Part shown: positions 16,381 to 22,942 of the stretch, piece after piece
Position numbering within the stretch: the stretch's first letter is position 1
Layout: the number at the start of each line of letters is the position of its first letter
Source of the DNA: Bacteroidales bacterium UBA5266
GTDB taxonomy: Bacteria > Bacteroidota > Bacteroidia > Bacteroidales > WCHB1-69
Reading direction: 5' to 3'
Assembly: GCA_002411545.1 (NCBI GenBank)
Contig: DHTG01000047.1
Coordinates: forward strand, 4,666 to 27,607
Length of the DNA stretch: 22,942 bases
Made by a program: the position numbers and the translations under genes
The notes under the pieces: model-generated
What the model was told of the DNA's origin: nothing
What the model saw: the letters and a program-made list of their open reading frames with translations, nothing else
Databases searched by the model: none

Positions 16381-16602
16381 TTAATATTCATCCTCGTGAA
16401 AGAAGAAGTCTTCTTTTGAAGGATAGTCCGGCCAAATATCTTCAATCGTTTCGTAGATTTCGCCTTCATCTTCAATCTCTTTTAAATTCTCTGCAACTTC
16501 CAAAGGGGCTCCAGAACGAATGGCGTAATCTATCAATTCTTCTTTGGTTGCCGGCCAAGGCGCATCTTCAAGTTTTGAAGCTAATTCTAACGTCCAATAC
16601 AT
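16381..16602 (-). CDS. Small acidic DUF2795 domain protein
   Basis: A 73-residue, strongly acidic protein with no membrane segment. It matches the DUF2795 type I know from Bacteroidota: WTLELASKLEDAPWPATKEELIDYAI (3-28), then SGAPLEVAENLKEIEDEGE (30-48) and a WPDYP segment (57-61) before an acidic tail ending EDEY. The APWPATKEELI and NL-x-x-IED-x-x-E segments suggest a helix-turn-helix-like pair of helices, but no biochemical role is known to me. It is a single-gene unit with its own promoter about 30 bp upstream and the shared terminator at 16329-16364. Confidence 0.85.
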   Translation of the reverse strand: MYWTLELASKLEDAPWPATKEELIDYAIRSGAPLEVAENLKEIEDEGEIYETIEDIWPDYPSKEDFFFHEDEY

Positions 16603-16629
16603 GTTTTCTGTGGTTTTTTAAAATTTTTG

Positions 16630-16637
16630 CAAAGGTA
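16630..16637 (-). promoter_or_regulatory. Predicted promoter (-7 element) of the DUF2795-type gene
   Basis: Read on the minus strand this is TACCTTTG, a perfect TAnnTTTG, preceded by a long A/T tract and leaving a leader of about 20 nt before the ATG at 16602. No -33 TTTG is seen at the usual distance. Confidence 0.5.
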
Positions 16638-16787
16638 AAAAAATATATATATAAATATCACTTTTTTATAAAAAATTATTTATCTGATAATGAGCGTTAT
16701 AGATATATTTACGATGGATATTAAAAATAATAGCAACAAATCATGTAATTTTTTTTAAGAAAAAAGCTTTCATATTAAAAAAAACTC

Positions 16788-16795
16788 TACTTTTG
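16788..16795 (+). promoter_or_regulatory. Predicted promoter (-7 element) of tRNA-Leu
   Basis: TACTTTTG is a perfect TAnnTTTG ending 11 bp before the mature tRNA, so transcription would start almost at its 5' end. TTTC at 16768-16771, 16 bp upstream, may serve as a degenerate -33 element. Confidence 0.55.
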
Positions 16796-16806
16796 CAAAC
16801 TCTAAA

Positions 16807-16890
16807 GCCCGAGTGGCGGAATTGGTAGACGCGTCGGTCTCAAAAACCGATGAGGTAACACTCGTGCCGGTTCGACCCCGGCCTCGGGTA
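16807..16890 (+). tRNA. tRNA-Leu (anticodon CAA)
   Basis: The 84-nt sequence folds as a class II tRNA. The acceptor stem is GCCCGAG (16807-16813) with CTCGGGT (16883-16889), the first pair being G-U, and the discriminator is A at 16890. The D arm contains GGTAGAC. The anticodon stem TCGGT/ACCGA (16834-16838/16846-16850) encloses CTCAAAA with anticodon CAA at 16841-16843. The variable arm is long, and the T arm is GCCGG-TTCGACC-CCGGC. It reads UUG codons. The 3' CCA is not encoded. A promoter and a terminator flank it closely, so it is transcribed alone. Confidence 0.97.
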
Positions 16891-16892
16891 CT

Positions 16893-16923
16893 AACACAAA
16901 GAATTGATTCTTTGTGTTTTTTC
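16893..16923 (+). terminator. Rho-independent terminator of tRNA-Leu
   Basis: AACACAAAGAAT (16893-16904) pairs with ATTCTTTGTGTT (16907-16918), followed on + by a T tract continuing to about 16929 with one C. It starts 3 bp after the tRNA end. Confidence 0.85.
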
Positions 16924-17027
16924 TTTTTTATATGGTTTTGTGTGTGCTGTATTTTTTGCAACATTTACAAAATAATACATGACGTATGCTTTACTTCAAA
17001 TAGTTATAAAAAATAGTTTTCCTGATG

Positions 17028-17477
17028 TTATTTATTATCATCAGCTACCCATTCTGCAAAGGAGTTTTGTGTTTCGGAAAGTTTGAGTCTATATAAACTC
17101 ACATAAGGAGGAAGTTTTGCTTGAAGTTTTCCGGCAAAATCAACCAATAGCTGTTCACTTGTGGGTTGGTAGTCGACAATGCTAATGTTTTTATAATTCT
17201 TTTTTAAGGCTTGTATTAAATCAGGGTCGGTTTGTGTATTCAAAATGAGGGTATGATCGTAATGCTTGATGATTTCATTTTCGACGATGTCTTTTAAATC
17301 AGAAAAATCCATCACCATTCCCTTTTTAGATGTGTGTTCGTGATAGTGTATGTTTCCTTTCACAGTTACTTCCAATTGATAGGAGTGTCCGTGTATGTTT
17401 TGACATAATCCTTGGTAGTTAATCAAGGCATGTGCCATTTCAAAATGAAAAATTTTCGTAATCCGTATTTCAGTCAT
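17028..17477 (-). CDS. queD: 6-carboxytetrahydropterin synthase QueD (6-pyruvoyltetrahydropterin synthase family)
   Basis: QueD converts dihydroneopterin triphosphate to 6-carboxy-tetrahydropterin in queuosine (7-deazaguanine) synthesis. The 149-residue protein has zinc ligands H16 (FEMAHAL) and H29/H31 (NIHGH). The catalytic Cys C25 lies four residues before H29, as in the QueD/PTPS fold. An MDFSDLK segment (56-62), the catalytic-site segment around HYDHTLIL, and a C-terminal glutamate in LSETQNSFAEW complete the pattern. Folate-pathway PTPS homologues are a possible alternative. It is last in the der-gldH-dehydrogenase-queD run and starts 3 bp after the dehydrogenase stop. No other queuosine gene is in the window. 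Confidence 0.9.
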   Translation of the reverse strand: MTEIRITKIFHFEMAHALINYQGLCQNIHGHSYQLEVTVKGNIHYHEHTSKKGMVMDFSDLKDIVENEIIKHYDHTLILNTQTDPDLIQALKKNYKNISIVDYQPTSEQLLVDFAGKLQAKLPPYVSLYRLKLSETQNSFAEWVADDNK

Positions 17478-17480
17478 GAT

Positions 17481-18419
17481 TTAAGGGTTTTGGTTTAAAA
17501 AGTCATGTATGTTTCTTAATACAATATCAAATCGCTTATCGAATGCTTCTCTTGTAGCATACGCAATATGAGGCTTAAGTACACAATGCGGGGCTTTTAA
17601 TAAAGGATGGTTTTCGGGTAGGGGAGGTTCCATTTCATACACATCGATTCCGGCTCCACTGATTTTTTGTTCTGTTAAAGCGGTTGCCAAAGCCGTGTTA
17701 TCGACAATATTTCCTCGGGCGGTATTGATTAATACGGCCTCCGATTTCATAAGTGCAATTTTTTCTTTGGATAGTAAATGATGGGTTTCAGCAGTAAGCG
17801 GAAGGTGTAGTGTAACGATATCGGATTGTTTGAGTAACTCATCTAATGTCAGGTATTGAATCTGATGGGCTATCATTTCAGGATGTTTCGAACGACTCCA
17901 AGCGATAACATTACATCCAAAGCTTTTTAGCAGCAAAGCTGTACGTCGGCCAATGGCTCCCGTACCGACTATGCCTACGGTTTTACCAAAGAGTTCTCTG
18001 CCTAAAGAGTTATTTCTTGTTTGTAAACTACGGCATTGTGTTTCCATGGTCGATAAATGGCGATAGACATCTAATATCAATCCTATAGTCATCTCGCTAA
18101 CGGCATGGGTGGCATAGCCGGATGCATTACGAATAAGTATGTTGTGAGTTTTGCAATAAGCCGTATCGATATGATCTATGCCGGTAAATGCAACGGCCAG
18201 CATTCGAAGATGTTTGCATTTCGATAAAACGTCTGCTGTAAGGGAAATATTCGAAATAATAACAATGTGTGCTTCTTGCATGCGTTCGATTAATATTTCC
18301 GAACTTTCATTGCGGTCAGCATGAAAAATAAAATCATGACCAAGTTGTGAAAAGTGTTTTTTGATTTCACCTGCTTGCGATGAGGTAATTCCTATTGATT
18401 CAACAGCAACAATTTTCAT
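17481..18419 (-). CDS. D-2-hydroxyacid dehydrogenase (NAD(P)-dependent)
   Basis: A cytoplasmic oxidoreductase interconverting a D-2-hydroxyacid and its 2-oxoacid; the substrate cannot be read from the sequence. In the 312-residue protein the Rossmann motif is GIVGTGAIGRRTALLL (149-164). Catalytic residues are R235 (NTARGNIVD), E264 (YEMEPP) and H284 (LKPHIAYAT). The N-terminal catalytic domain has AFTGIDHIDTAYC (77-89). Glycerate or hydroxypyruvate dehydrogenase, or a lactate-type enzyme, are candidates. The start codon overlaps closely with the gldH stop (18419/18420), so they are translationally coupled. It separates gldH from queD in the operon, with no evident pathway link. Confidence 0.9.
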   Translation of the reverse strand: MKIVAVESIGITSSQAGEIKKHFSQLGHDFIFHADRNESSEILIERMQEAHIVIISNISLTADVLSKCKHLRMLAVAFTGIDHIDTAYCKTHNILIRNASGYATHAVSEMTIGLILDVYRHLSTMETQCRSLQTRNNSLGRELFGKTVGIVGTGAIGRRTALLLKSFGCNVIAWSRSKHPEMIAHQIQYLTLDELLKQSDIVTLHLPLTAETHHLLSKEKIALMKSEAVLINTARGNIVDNTALATALTEQKISGAGIDVYEMEPPLPENHPLLKAPHCVLKPHIAYATREAFDKRFDIVLRNIHDFLNQNP

Positions 18420-18899
18420 TTATTTCTTTGTTTTTGATGAGTGTGATGAAACTTTGCATCCCACCGAAACAATGTAATTTAAATCGTAATATTGTGTCAA
18501 TTGCTGGATGCTAAACGTATAAACTCCTTTTTCGGCAAATGTTTTATCCGTATAGATTACGGCTTCAAGCTGTCGGGTATTCCCTTCCTTCAAGCCTATA
18601 TAACCCTGTTCGTTCTTAATAGCAAAAACGTATCGAAGTATGTTTTTTTGACCGTCAGGATAGGTTAATACGGTATTAACCGGCAATGTCTCATAAGGAT
18701 AGCCTTCTTGATAGCGTAATACAATCGTAAATTCATGGATTTTTTTTAATTTCTTTATTTCAGGGGTAAATTCAAGTGTATTAAAGCGGTTCCATTGATA
18801 ATTCGGGAAATTCACTGTTTTTTCATAGGTAATTTTTTTGTTTTCACAAGAAGAAAATCCGATAAGAACTAGGATCCATAAGCTTATTAAGTGTTTCAT
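18420..18899 (-). CDS. gldH: Gliding motility lipoprotein GldH
   Basis: GldH is a small lipoprotein required for gliding and secretion in F. johnsoniae and also kept by many non-gliding Bacteroidota. The 159-residue product has a lipoprotein signal peptide MKHLISLWILVLIGFSSC with C18 as the lipidated residue. The mature part shows the GldH pattern: W-NRFNTLEF, FTIVLRYQEGYPYETLPV (with the YPY-x-x-LP core), and a QQLTQYYDLNYIVSVGCKV C-terminus. I used the ATG at 18899; a longer frame reaches 18944, but those 15 codons overlap the 3' end of der and lack a signal peptide. It starts 7 bp after der ends. Confidence 0.85.
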   Translation of the reverse strand: MKHLISLWILVLIGFSSCENKKITYEKTVNFPNYQWNRFNTLEFTPEIKKLKKIHEFTIVLRYQEGYPYETLPVNTVLTYPDGQKNILRYVFAIKNEQGYIGLKEGNTRQLEAVIYTDKTFAEKGVYTFSIQQLTQYYDLNYIVSVGCKVSSHSSKTKK

Positions 18900-18906
18900 A
18901 GGTATG

Positions 18907-20211
18907 TTATTTTTTTCTGAAAAACAAATCCAAAGGAGCGCCATTAAAATTCCATATGGAACGTATTTTATTTTCTAAAAAACGTTTATAGTCTTCGCGT
19001 ATGTATTGTGGAAGATTACAAAAAAATACAAATTGAGGATAGTTGCTCTGAATTTGAGTAATGTATTTTATTTTAATGACTTTGTCTTTTTGCATGGGTG
19101 GCGGATTTTGTGAAATGACATCCAATAAGACGGTGTTGACTTCGGAGGTGCTGATTTTGCGTTTCATATTTTGGTATACATCAATGGCTGATTCGACAAC
19201 CTTAAATATACGTTGCTTTTTAATAACGGAAGTGAACAGAATGGGGACATCATTATAGGGGGCGATTTTTTGTCGTATAGCTTTTTCGAATTCTATATGT
19301 GTGTTAGAGGCTTTTTCGATTAAATCCCATTTGTTAACTACAATCACAATGCCTTTTTTATTTCGTTGAGCTAAACTAAGGATATTTAAATCTTGGGATT
19401 CGAATCCTTGAGTTGCATCACACATCACGATGCAAATGTCGCTGCTTTCGATGGCTCGTACGGTTCGCATGACGGCATAAAATTCAATATTTTCTTCTAC
19501 ATTCTTTTTTTTGCGGAGGCCGGCTGTATCTACTAAGTAGAAGTCGAATCCGAACCCTTTGTAACGCGTATAAATAGCATCGCGTGTAGTGCCGGCTATT
19601 GGGGTTACGATGTTTCGATCATTGCCCAAGTAAGCATTTATAATAGAAGATTTTCCGACATTAGGACGTCCCACTACGGTGATTTTTGGCAAGTCCTCAG
19701 TTTCTTCAATTGTATTTTTGTTGAAATGTTGAACAAGGTCGTCGAGAAGTTCTCCGGTGCCACTTCCTGCTGCGGCTGAAATGGCATATAAGTTTTCCAT
19801 GCCTAAAGCATAGAATTCCATGTGATCATTATAATTAACCGCTGAATCAATTTTATTGACTACTAAGTAAGAAGGCTTATTGCTTGACCTCAATATTTTT
19901 GCTATATCTTCATCCATAGGAGTGATGCCTTCACGTCCATCCACTAAAAATAATATCACATCAGCTTCTTCTATGGCTAATTCCACTTGTTTTTTGATTT
20001 CATTTTCATAGATGTCGTCCGAATTATCAACATAACCACCTGTATCAATCACAGCAAATTCATAGCCGTTCCATTCGGAATTGCCGTAATTACGGTCGCG
20101 TGTTACACCTGATGTAGCATCAACGATGGCTTGTCTGGAGCGGGTTAAGCGATTAAAAAGCGTCGATTTCCCTGTGTTTGGTCTTCCTACTAAAGCAATT
20201 ACATTTTTCAT
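18907..20211 (-). CDS. der: Ribosome biogenesis GTPase Der (EngA)
   Basis: Der is an essential double GTPase for 50S subunit maturation. The 434-residue protein has two G domains. The first has GRPNTGKS (9-16), DTGG (56-59) and NKID (119-122). The second has GRPNVGKS (181-188), DTAG (228-231) and NKWD (293-296). A C-terminal KH-like domain (about 350-434) ends with FNGAPLDLFFRKK. Length is normal. It is the first gene of an operon with gldH, the dehydrogenase and queD, and has a promoter just upstream. Confidence 0.97.
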   Translation of the reverse strand: MKNVIALVGRPNTGKSTLFNRLTRSRQAIVDATSGVTRDRNYGNSEWNGYEFAVIDTGGYVDNSDDIYENEIKKQVELAIEEADVILFLVDGREGITPMDEDIAKILRSSNKPSYLVVNKIDSAVNYNDHMEFYALGMENLYAISAAAGSGTGELLDDLVQHFNKNTIEETEDLPKITVVGRPNVGKSSIINAYLGNDRNIVTPIAGTTRDAIYTRYKGFGFDFYLVDTAGLRKKKNVEENIEFYAVMRTVRAIESSDICIVMCDATQGFESQDLNILSLAQRNKKGIVIVVNKWDLIEKASNTHIEFEKAIRQKIAPYNDVPILFTSVIKKQRIFKVVESAIDVYQNMKRKISTSEVNTVLLDVISQNPPPMQKDKVIKIKYITQIQSNYPQFVFFCNLPQYIREDYKRFLENKIRSIWNFNGAPLDLFFRKK

Positions 20212-20232
20212 ATAGCTAAAAAATTTTCAGTA

Positions 20233-20260
20233 CAAATTTATATAAAATTATCATGCCCAA
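20233..20260 (-). promoter_or_regulatory. Predicted promoter of der-gldH-dehydrogenase-queD
   Basis: On the minus strand TTG (20258-20260) lies 17 bp upstream of TAAATTTG (20233-20240), a perfect TAnnTTTG. Transcription would begin near 20226, about 15 nt before the der ATG at 20211. Confidence 0.5.
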
Positions 20261-20315
20261 CTCGTATCGTTGAATGGATTTTCCTTGTACGACGATGCAT
20301 GCGTTTTCCCTATCT

Positions 20316-20332
20316 GAAACAAATAATGTTTC
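20316..20332. promoter_or_regulatory. Inverted repeat upstream of the der promoter
   Basis: GAAACA-AATAA-TGTTTC is a perfect 6-bp inverted repeat with a 5-bp centre, about 55 bp upstream of the der -33 element and beyond the rho terminator. It is a candidate protein-binding site, with no further support. Confidence 0.25.
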
Positions 20333-20353
20333 GTTCTACATAGTCTTTATATA

Positions 20354-20389
20354 AAAAGTACTACCCATTGTTTTATAGGTAATACTTTT
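20354..20389 (-). terminator. Rho-independent terminator downstream of rho
   Basis: On the minus strand AAAAGTATTACC pairs with GGTAGTACTTTT (arms 20378-20389 and 20354-20365) with one U-G wobble, followed by T and ATATAAAG. It begins 34 bp after the rho stop. The + strand version has a C-A mismatch, so it acts on the minus strand. Confidence 0.75.
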
Positions 20390-20423
20390 ATTTATTTTTA
20401 TGTAAATAATGAAGGTTTGCGAA

Positions 20424-22133
20424 TTAACTATTCATCGAAATCAGAAATTCTTCATTGGATCGTGTCAGTGCAATTTTTGATTTTAGAAATTCCATGGCTT
20501 CCACCGTATTCATATCCGAGAGATGGTTTCTGAGCACCCAAACACGTTGTAGAATATCTTTGTCTTGCAATAAGTCATCTCTACGTGTACTTGAACTGAC
20601 AATATCAATAGCAGGGAAAATACGTTTGTTAGAAAGTTTTCTATCCAATTGGAGTTCCATGTTGCCTGTACCTTTAAATTCTTCAAAGATAACCTCATCC
20701 ATTTTAGAGCCGGTTTCAGTCAAGGCAGTAGAGATGATGGTTAAAGAGCCGCCGTTTTCAATTTTACGCGCAGCGCCGAAAAAACGTTTTGGTTTTTGGA
20801 GAGCATTTGCTTCCACACCACCTGAGAGTACTTTACCGGAGGCGGGAGCAATGGTGTTAAAAGCGCGCGCCAAACGTGTAATGGAGTCTAATAAAATACA
20901 AACATCGTGCCCGCATTCAACCATGCGTTTTGCTTTTTCTAAGACTATGTTAGCAATTTTCACATGACGTTCGGCCGGTTCATCAAAAGTGGATGATATG
21001 ACTTCTGCCTTTACACTGCGTTCCATATCGGTAACTTCTTCAGGACGTTCGTCTATTAAAAGGATGATTAGATAAACTTCCGGATGATTATAAGCAATGG
21101 CATTGGCAATCTCTTTCAAAAGAACGGTTTTTCCTGTTTTAGGTTGTGCTACGATTAATCCACGTTGTCCTTTTCCTATGGGGGCAAATAAATCAATGAT
21201 ACGTGTAGAGATGCTTGCCGTTGGATGCCCGGTTAATTTTAATTTTTCATCAGGGAATAGAGGGGTTAAGTAATCAAAAGGAATGCGGTCGCGTACCGCT
21301 TCGGGTGATTTTCCGTTGATAAGGTCAACCTTTAATAAGGGAAAGAATTTTTCCCCGTCTTTGGGCGGACGTATCATTCCTTGTACGATGTCACCGGTCT
21401 TCAATCCAAATAATTTGATTTGAGATTGAGATACATATATATCATCGGGGGAATTTAAATAGTTGTAATCTGATGAACGGAGAAATCCAAAGCCTTCGTT
21501 AGAAAGTTCTAACACACCCTCGCCTACAATATTGCCATAAAATTCAATGTTTTTTGCAATTTGAAATTCGGGAATGGATGGGGTATTGTTTTGTCCTTTC
21601 TGATCTTGTGCTATTTCTTCTGTTGATGTAGTGGTTTTTGTTTCGGTTTCTATGCTTTGTTTGTTGTTGGATTTTACTTCCGCTTCTTCAAGAGATTTTG
21701 CCAGTTTTTCCGCTTCAATGGATATGCTTGCATTCTCCTCGTCTACGATTGTTAACGGATTTATTTTTAACCTTTTTCGTTTCTTTTTTTCCGGTTTAAC
21801 GTCTTCTTTTTCCTCCTCGGGAGTAGAAGCCGATGTTTCCGCTTCTAAGGTTTTATCACTAACGTTTGCATGGTCGTTTTCAAGGATAGACGATGCTTGG
21901 GTTTGAATTTCTTTTTCCGATGTTTTTTTGCTCTTGCGTGTTGTTTTTTTTTCGGGAGCCTTAGTTTCTGATTCTATTTTCATATGTTGACTTTTCAGAA
22001 TTTGTTCAATGAGGTCGGATTTTTTGAATTGCTCATAGTCGGGGATATCTTGTTTTTTCGCAATAGTACGTAATTGTGTAATGGTCTTTTCCTTTAACCC
22101 TTCTAAATCAAGAATTTTACTCTTGTTTACCAT
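20424..22133 (-). CDS. rho: Transcription termination factor Rho with disordered insert
   Basis: Rho is the hexameric RNA-dependent ATPase that ends transcripts. The 569-residue protein has a Rho N-terminal domain (about 5-50). A low-complexity charged insert rich in Lys, Glu, Ser and Thr follows (about 52-190). Next comes the RNA-binding cold-shock-like domain (200-275: GEGVLEL, GFGFLRS, DIYVS). The ATPase domain has Walker A QPKTGKT (330-336), [13 protein letters not shown] (358-370) and Walker [16 protein letters not shown] (412-426). The R-loop segment around [20 protein letters not shown] (475-494) is intact. E. coli Rho is 419 residues; the extra length is the insert. In Bacteroides thetaiotaomicron a disordered Rho segment has been reported to drive condensate formation, so this insert may do likewise. 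The promoter is about 120 bp upstream and the terminator is at 20354-20389. Confidence 0.97.
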   Translation of the reverse strand: MVNKSKILDLEGLKEKTITQLRTIAKKQDIPDYEQFKKSDLIEQILKSQHMKIESETKAPEKKTTRKSKKTSEKEIQTQASSILENDHANVSDKTLEAETSASTPEEEKEDVKPEKKKRKRLKINPLTIVDEENASISIEAEKLAKSLEEAEVKSNNKQSIETETKTTTSTEEIAQDQKGQNNTPSIPEFQIAKNIEFYGNIVGEGVLELSNEGFGFLRSSDYNYLNSPDDIYVSQSQIKLFGLKTGDIVQGMIRPPKDGEKFFPLLKVDLINGKSPEAVRDRIPFDYLTPLFPDEKLKLTGHPTASISTRIIDLFAPIGKGQRGLIVAQPKTGKTVLLKEIANAIAYNHPEVYLIILLIDERPEEVTDMERSVKAEVISSTFDEPAERHVKIANIVLEKAKRMVECGHDVCILLDSITRLARAFNTIAPASGKVLSGGVEANALQKPKRFFGAARKIENGGSLTIISTALTETGSKMDEVIFEEFKGTGNMELQLDRKLSNKRIFPAIDIVSSSTRRDDLLQDKDILQRVWVLRNHLSDMNTVEAMEFLKSKIALTRSNEEFLISMNS

Positions 22134-22154
22134 AAAATAAATTGTTTAATATAA

Positions 22155-22166
22155 AATATGCATATT
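22155..22166. promoter_or_regulatory. Perfect palindrome in the rho leader
   Basis: AATATGCATATT is a perfect 12-bp palindrome inside the predicted 5' leader, 22 bp before the rho start. The leader also contains TGCATG at about 22188-22193. Function unknown; possible site of autoregulation. Confidence 0.3.
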
Positions 22167-22251
22167 GAAAAAAATGCTTTTTTTTGTGCATGTATTGCCT
22201 TTTGAATAAAAGACAGGACAAAGTGTATGAGGTTTTGTTTTTTTTTCGCTG

Positions 22252-22278
22252 CAAAAGTAAGCTTTTTTTTGATACAAA
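22252..22278 (-). promoter_or_regulatory. Predicted promoter of rho
   Basis: On the minus strand TTTG (22275-22278) precedes TACTTTTG (22252-22259), a perfect TAnnTTTG, by 15 bp. TACTTTTG is the same 8-mer used before tRNA-Leu. The spacer is shorter than usual. The implied leader is about 110 nt. Confidence 0.5.
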
Positions 22279-22444
22279 AAAAAATTTTTTCTAATTAATA
22301 TCTAATTTTTTTAGGATTCTATTTTGAATAAAATCAATGAGTAGTATAATTTCTGCTTTATTTACCTTATGTTTCTATCTATTTTTTTTGTGTTTTTTTA
22401 TTGGCAGTAAAGACGAATTTTGGAATGTTTTGTTTCTTTATAGC

Positions 22445-22705
22445 CTATTTATGGAATGAATTATATAGCATTATTCCCCATAACATAACCCATAAAAATG
22501 ATAGAATGAGGTATGATTTCTTTTTGTTTTTATGTCTAATGATAAAAATTAGTGGAAAAATCGTCAAGATACCTCCCACCGATTCCAACAAATGTAAATA
22601 AAATTCGCTAATACGAGACTTGCTTTTTTTTGCTTGTCTTTTATCATACATAAATACTGTTGCACTTATTATGTTAATTACGGCCAAATATATTTGAAGT
22701 ATCAC
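22445..22705 (-). CDS. DUF1294 family small membrane protein
   Basis: An 86-residue membrane protein of unknown function. Three hydrophobic segments are visible: about 2-18, 38-56 (LLESVGGILTIFPLIFII) and 66-82. The DUF1294 pattern is clear: MYDKRQAKKSKSRISEFYLHLLESVGG, then RHKNKKKSYLIL. The start is the GTG at 22703-22705; the codon directly upstream is TAA, so no longer version exists, and the first internal ATG (residue 19) would remove the first membrane segment. The gene has a good candidate promoter upstream and appears monocistronic. Confidence 0.8.
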   Translation of the reverse strand: MILQIYLAVINIISATVFMYDKRQAKKSKSRISEFYLHLLESVGGILTIFPLIFIIRHKNKKKSYLILSFLWVMLWGIMLYNSFHK

Positions 22706-22751
22706 TTATGTGAAAAATAAATTGCAAAAAATAATTCTAAGTAAACCGTTG

Positions 22752-22780
22752 CAAAAATAATAAAAATTAAATTTAGCAAA
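22752..22780 (-). promoter_or_regulatory. Predicted promoter of the DUF1294 gene
   Basis: On the minus strand TTTG (22777-22780) and TATTTTTG (22752-22759) are separated by 17 bp, matching both Bacteroidota promoter elements. The leader would be about 40 nt. Confidence 0.45.
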
Positions 22781-22816
22781 GCGATAATGTGACATTTACC
22801 TGAAAAACATTTTTAG

Positions 22817-22942
22817 CTATACCCTACATATGTCCCAAACAACGTAATACTCTCCGATGACGCTTTCAATGGAAGAAATCGAAACCCGTCGAGGATGTTT
22901 TGTGTCATATTTCGCCTTCATTTGATGCCAAAAAAACGGCAA
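22817..22942 (-). CDS. 3' end of an unidentified gene, cut by the window edge
   Basis: A frame with 41 sense codons runs from the right edge to TAG at 22817-22819. The tail reads LPFFWHQMKAKYDTK, then HPRRVSISSIESVIGEYY, and ends VVWDICRV. I do not recognise the family. Support for coding is compositional: by hand count this stretch is about 42 percent G+C, while the adjoining 22706-22816 is about 22 percent, and the composition changes at the stop codon. A plus-strand frame (about 22861 to the edge) is also open over 27 codons, so the strand is not certain. Confidence 0.4.
   Translation of the reverse strand: MPFFWHQMKAKYDTKHPRRVSISSIESVIGEYYVVWDICRV

Larger units (their letters stand above)
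22134..22444. other. Intergenic region between rho and the DUF1294 gene
   Basis: These 311 bp contain the predicted rho promoter (22252-22278), a rho leader of about 110 nt with the perfect 12-bp palindrome AATATGCATATT (22155-22166), and poly-T/A tracts. The stretch 22300-22444 is AT-rich and holds no clear terminator for the DUF1294 transcript and no convincing gene. Confidence 0.6.

Noticed and set aside
16813..17016. A 67-codon plus-strand frame starting MAELVDASVSKTDEV
   Set aside because: Its first half is the tRNA-Leu gene read as protein; MAELVDA-type peptides are a known artefact of tRNA-Leu. The tRNA structure, promoter and terminator explain the region.
17014..17040. Terminator hairpin at the end of queD (TGATG ... 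CATCA)
   Set aside because: Only five base pairs with an AT-rich 11-nt loop, and the T run on the minus strand is separated from the stem, so it is not convincing.
18900..18944. Longer gldH version starting at 18944
   Set aside because: It overlaps the 3' end of der and would bury the lipoprotein signal peptide, which begins at the ATG at 18899.
20455..20967. A 170-codon plus-strand frame opposite rho
   Set aside because: It is the complementary shadow of the conserved ATPase domain of Rho, with no family motif of its own.
22401..22601. A 66-codon plus-strand frame over the DUF1294 gene
   Set aside because: It overlaps the minus-strand gene, which shows the DUF1294 signature and has its own promoter.

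Overview
The window looks like a chromosomal segment of a low-GC member of the Bacteroidota, most likely order Bacteroidales. Three things point there. The type IX secretion (T9SS) and gliding-family genes porU, porV, porP/sprF, gldJ and gldH are confined to this phylum. Promoters repeatedly carry the Bacteroidota -7 element TAnnTTTG rather than a sigma-70 -10 box. The order porU-porV-ispF is the one I recall from Porphyromonas gingivalis. No IS element, phage gene, CRISPR array or rRNA was seen; this is conserved core genome with one tRNA.

Layout, left to right. Positions 1-80 hold a phased array of short palindromes. Next, on +, come an isocitrate dehydrogenase-family gene and a YqgE/AlgH-family gene, closed by a strong terminator (2098-2139). 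A convergent minus-strand operon follows (5093 to 2159): a membrane-anchored pilin-like protein, a DUF3822 protein, rsmD and yicC. Then come minus-strand anmK and murF, whose coding regions abut, and minus-strand gldJ and porP, with a strong hairpin terminator between gldJ and murF. A 384-bp divergent region (10265-10648) separates porP-gldJ-murF-anmK from plus-strand porU-porV-ispF. A perfect bidirectional terminator (16329-16364) separates ispF from a small acidic DUF2795-type gene on -. tRNA-Leu(CAA) on + has a matching promoter and terminator. A minus-strand operon der-gldH-D-2-hydroxyacid dehydrogenase-queD follows, then rho with its own promoter and terminator, a DUF1294 membrane protein, and the 3' end of an unidentified minus-strand gene at the right edge.

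How the genes work together. PorU is the sortase that removes C-terminal signals from T9SS cargo and attaches the proteins to the surface; PorV is its outer-membrane shuttle partner; PorP/SprF and the lipoproteins GldJ and GldH belong to the same secretion/gliding machinery. MurF and AnmK make and recycle peptidoglycan. Der, RsmD and YicC serve ribosome and RNA metabolism, and Rho terminates transcription. The other genes are central or cofactor metabolism (isocitrate dehydrogenase, IspF, QueD).

I did not find an obviously new defence or mobile system. The best leads are: the pilin-like/DUF3822 gene pair, a possible minimal pilin-platform pair; the phased palindrome array at the left edge; the terminator 20 bp upstream of murF, which raises the question of how murF is transcribed; the intrinsically disordered insert in Rho together with its long leader; and the unexplained inverted repeats in the porP/porU divergent region. 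Starts were moved downstream for murF, porP and gldH, for reasons given in each entry.
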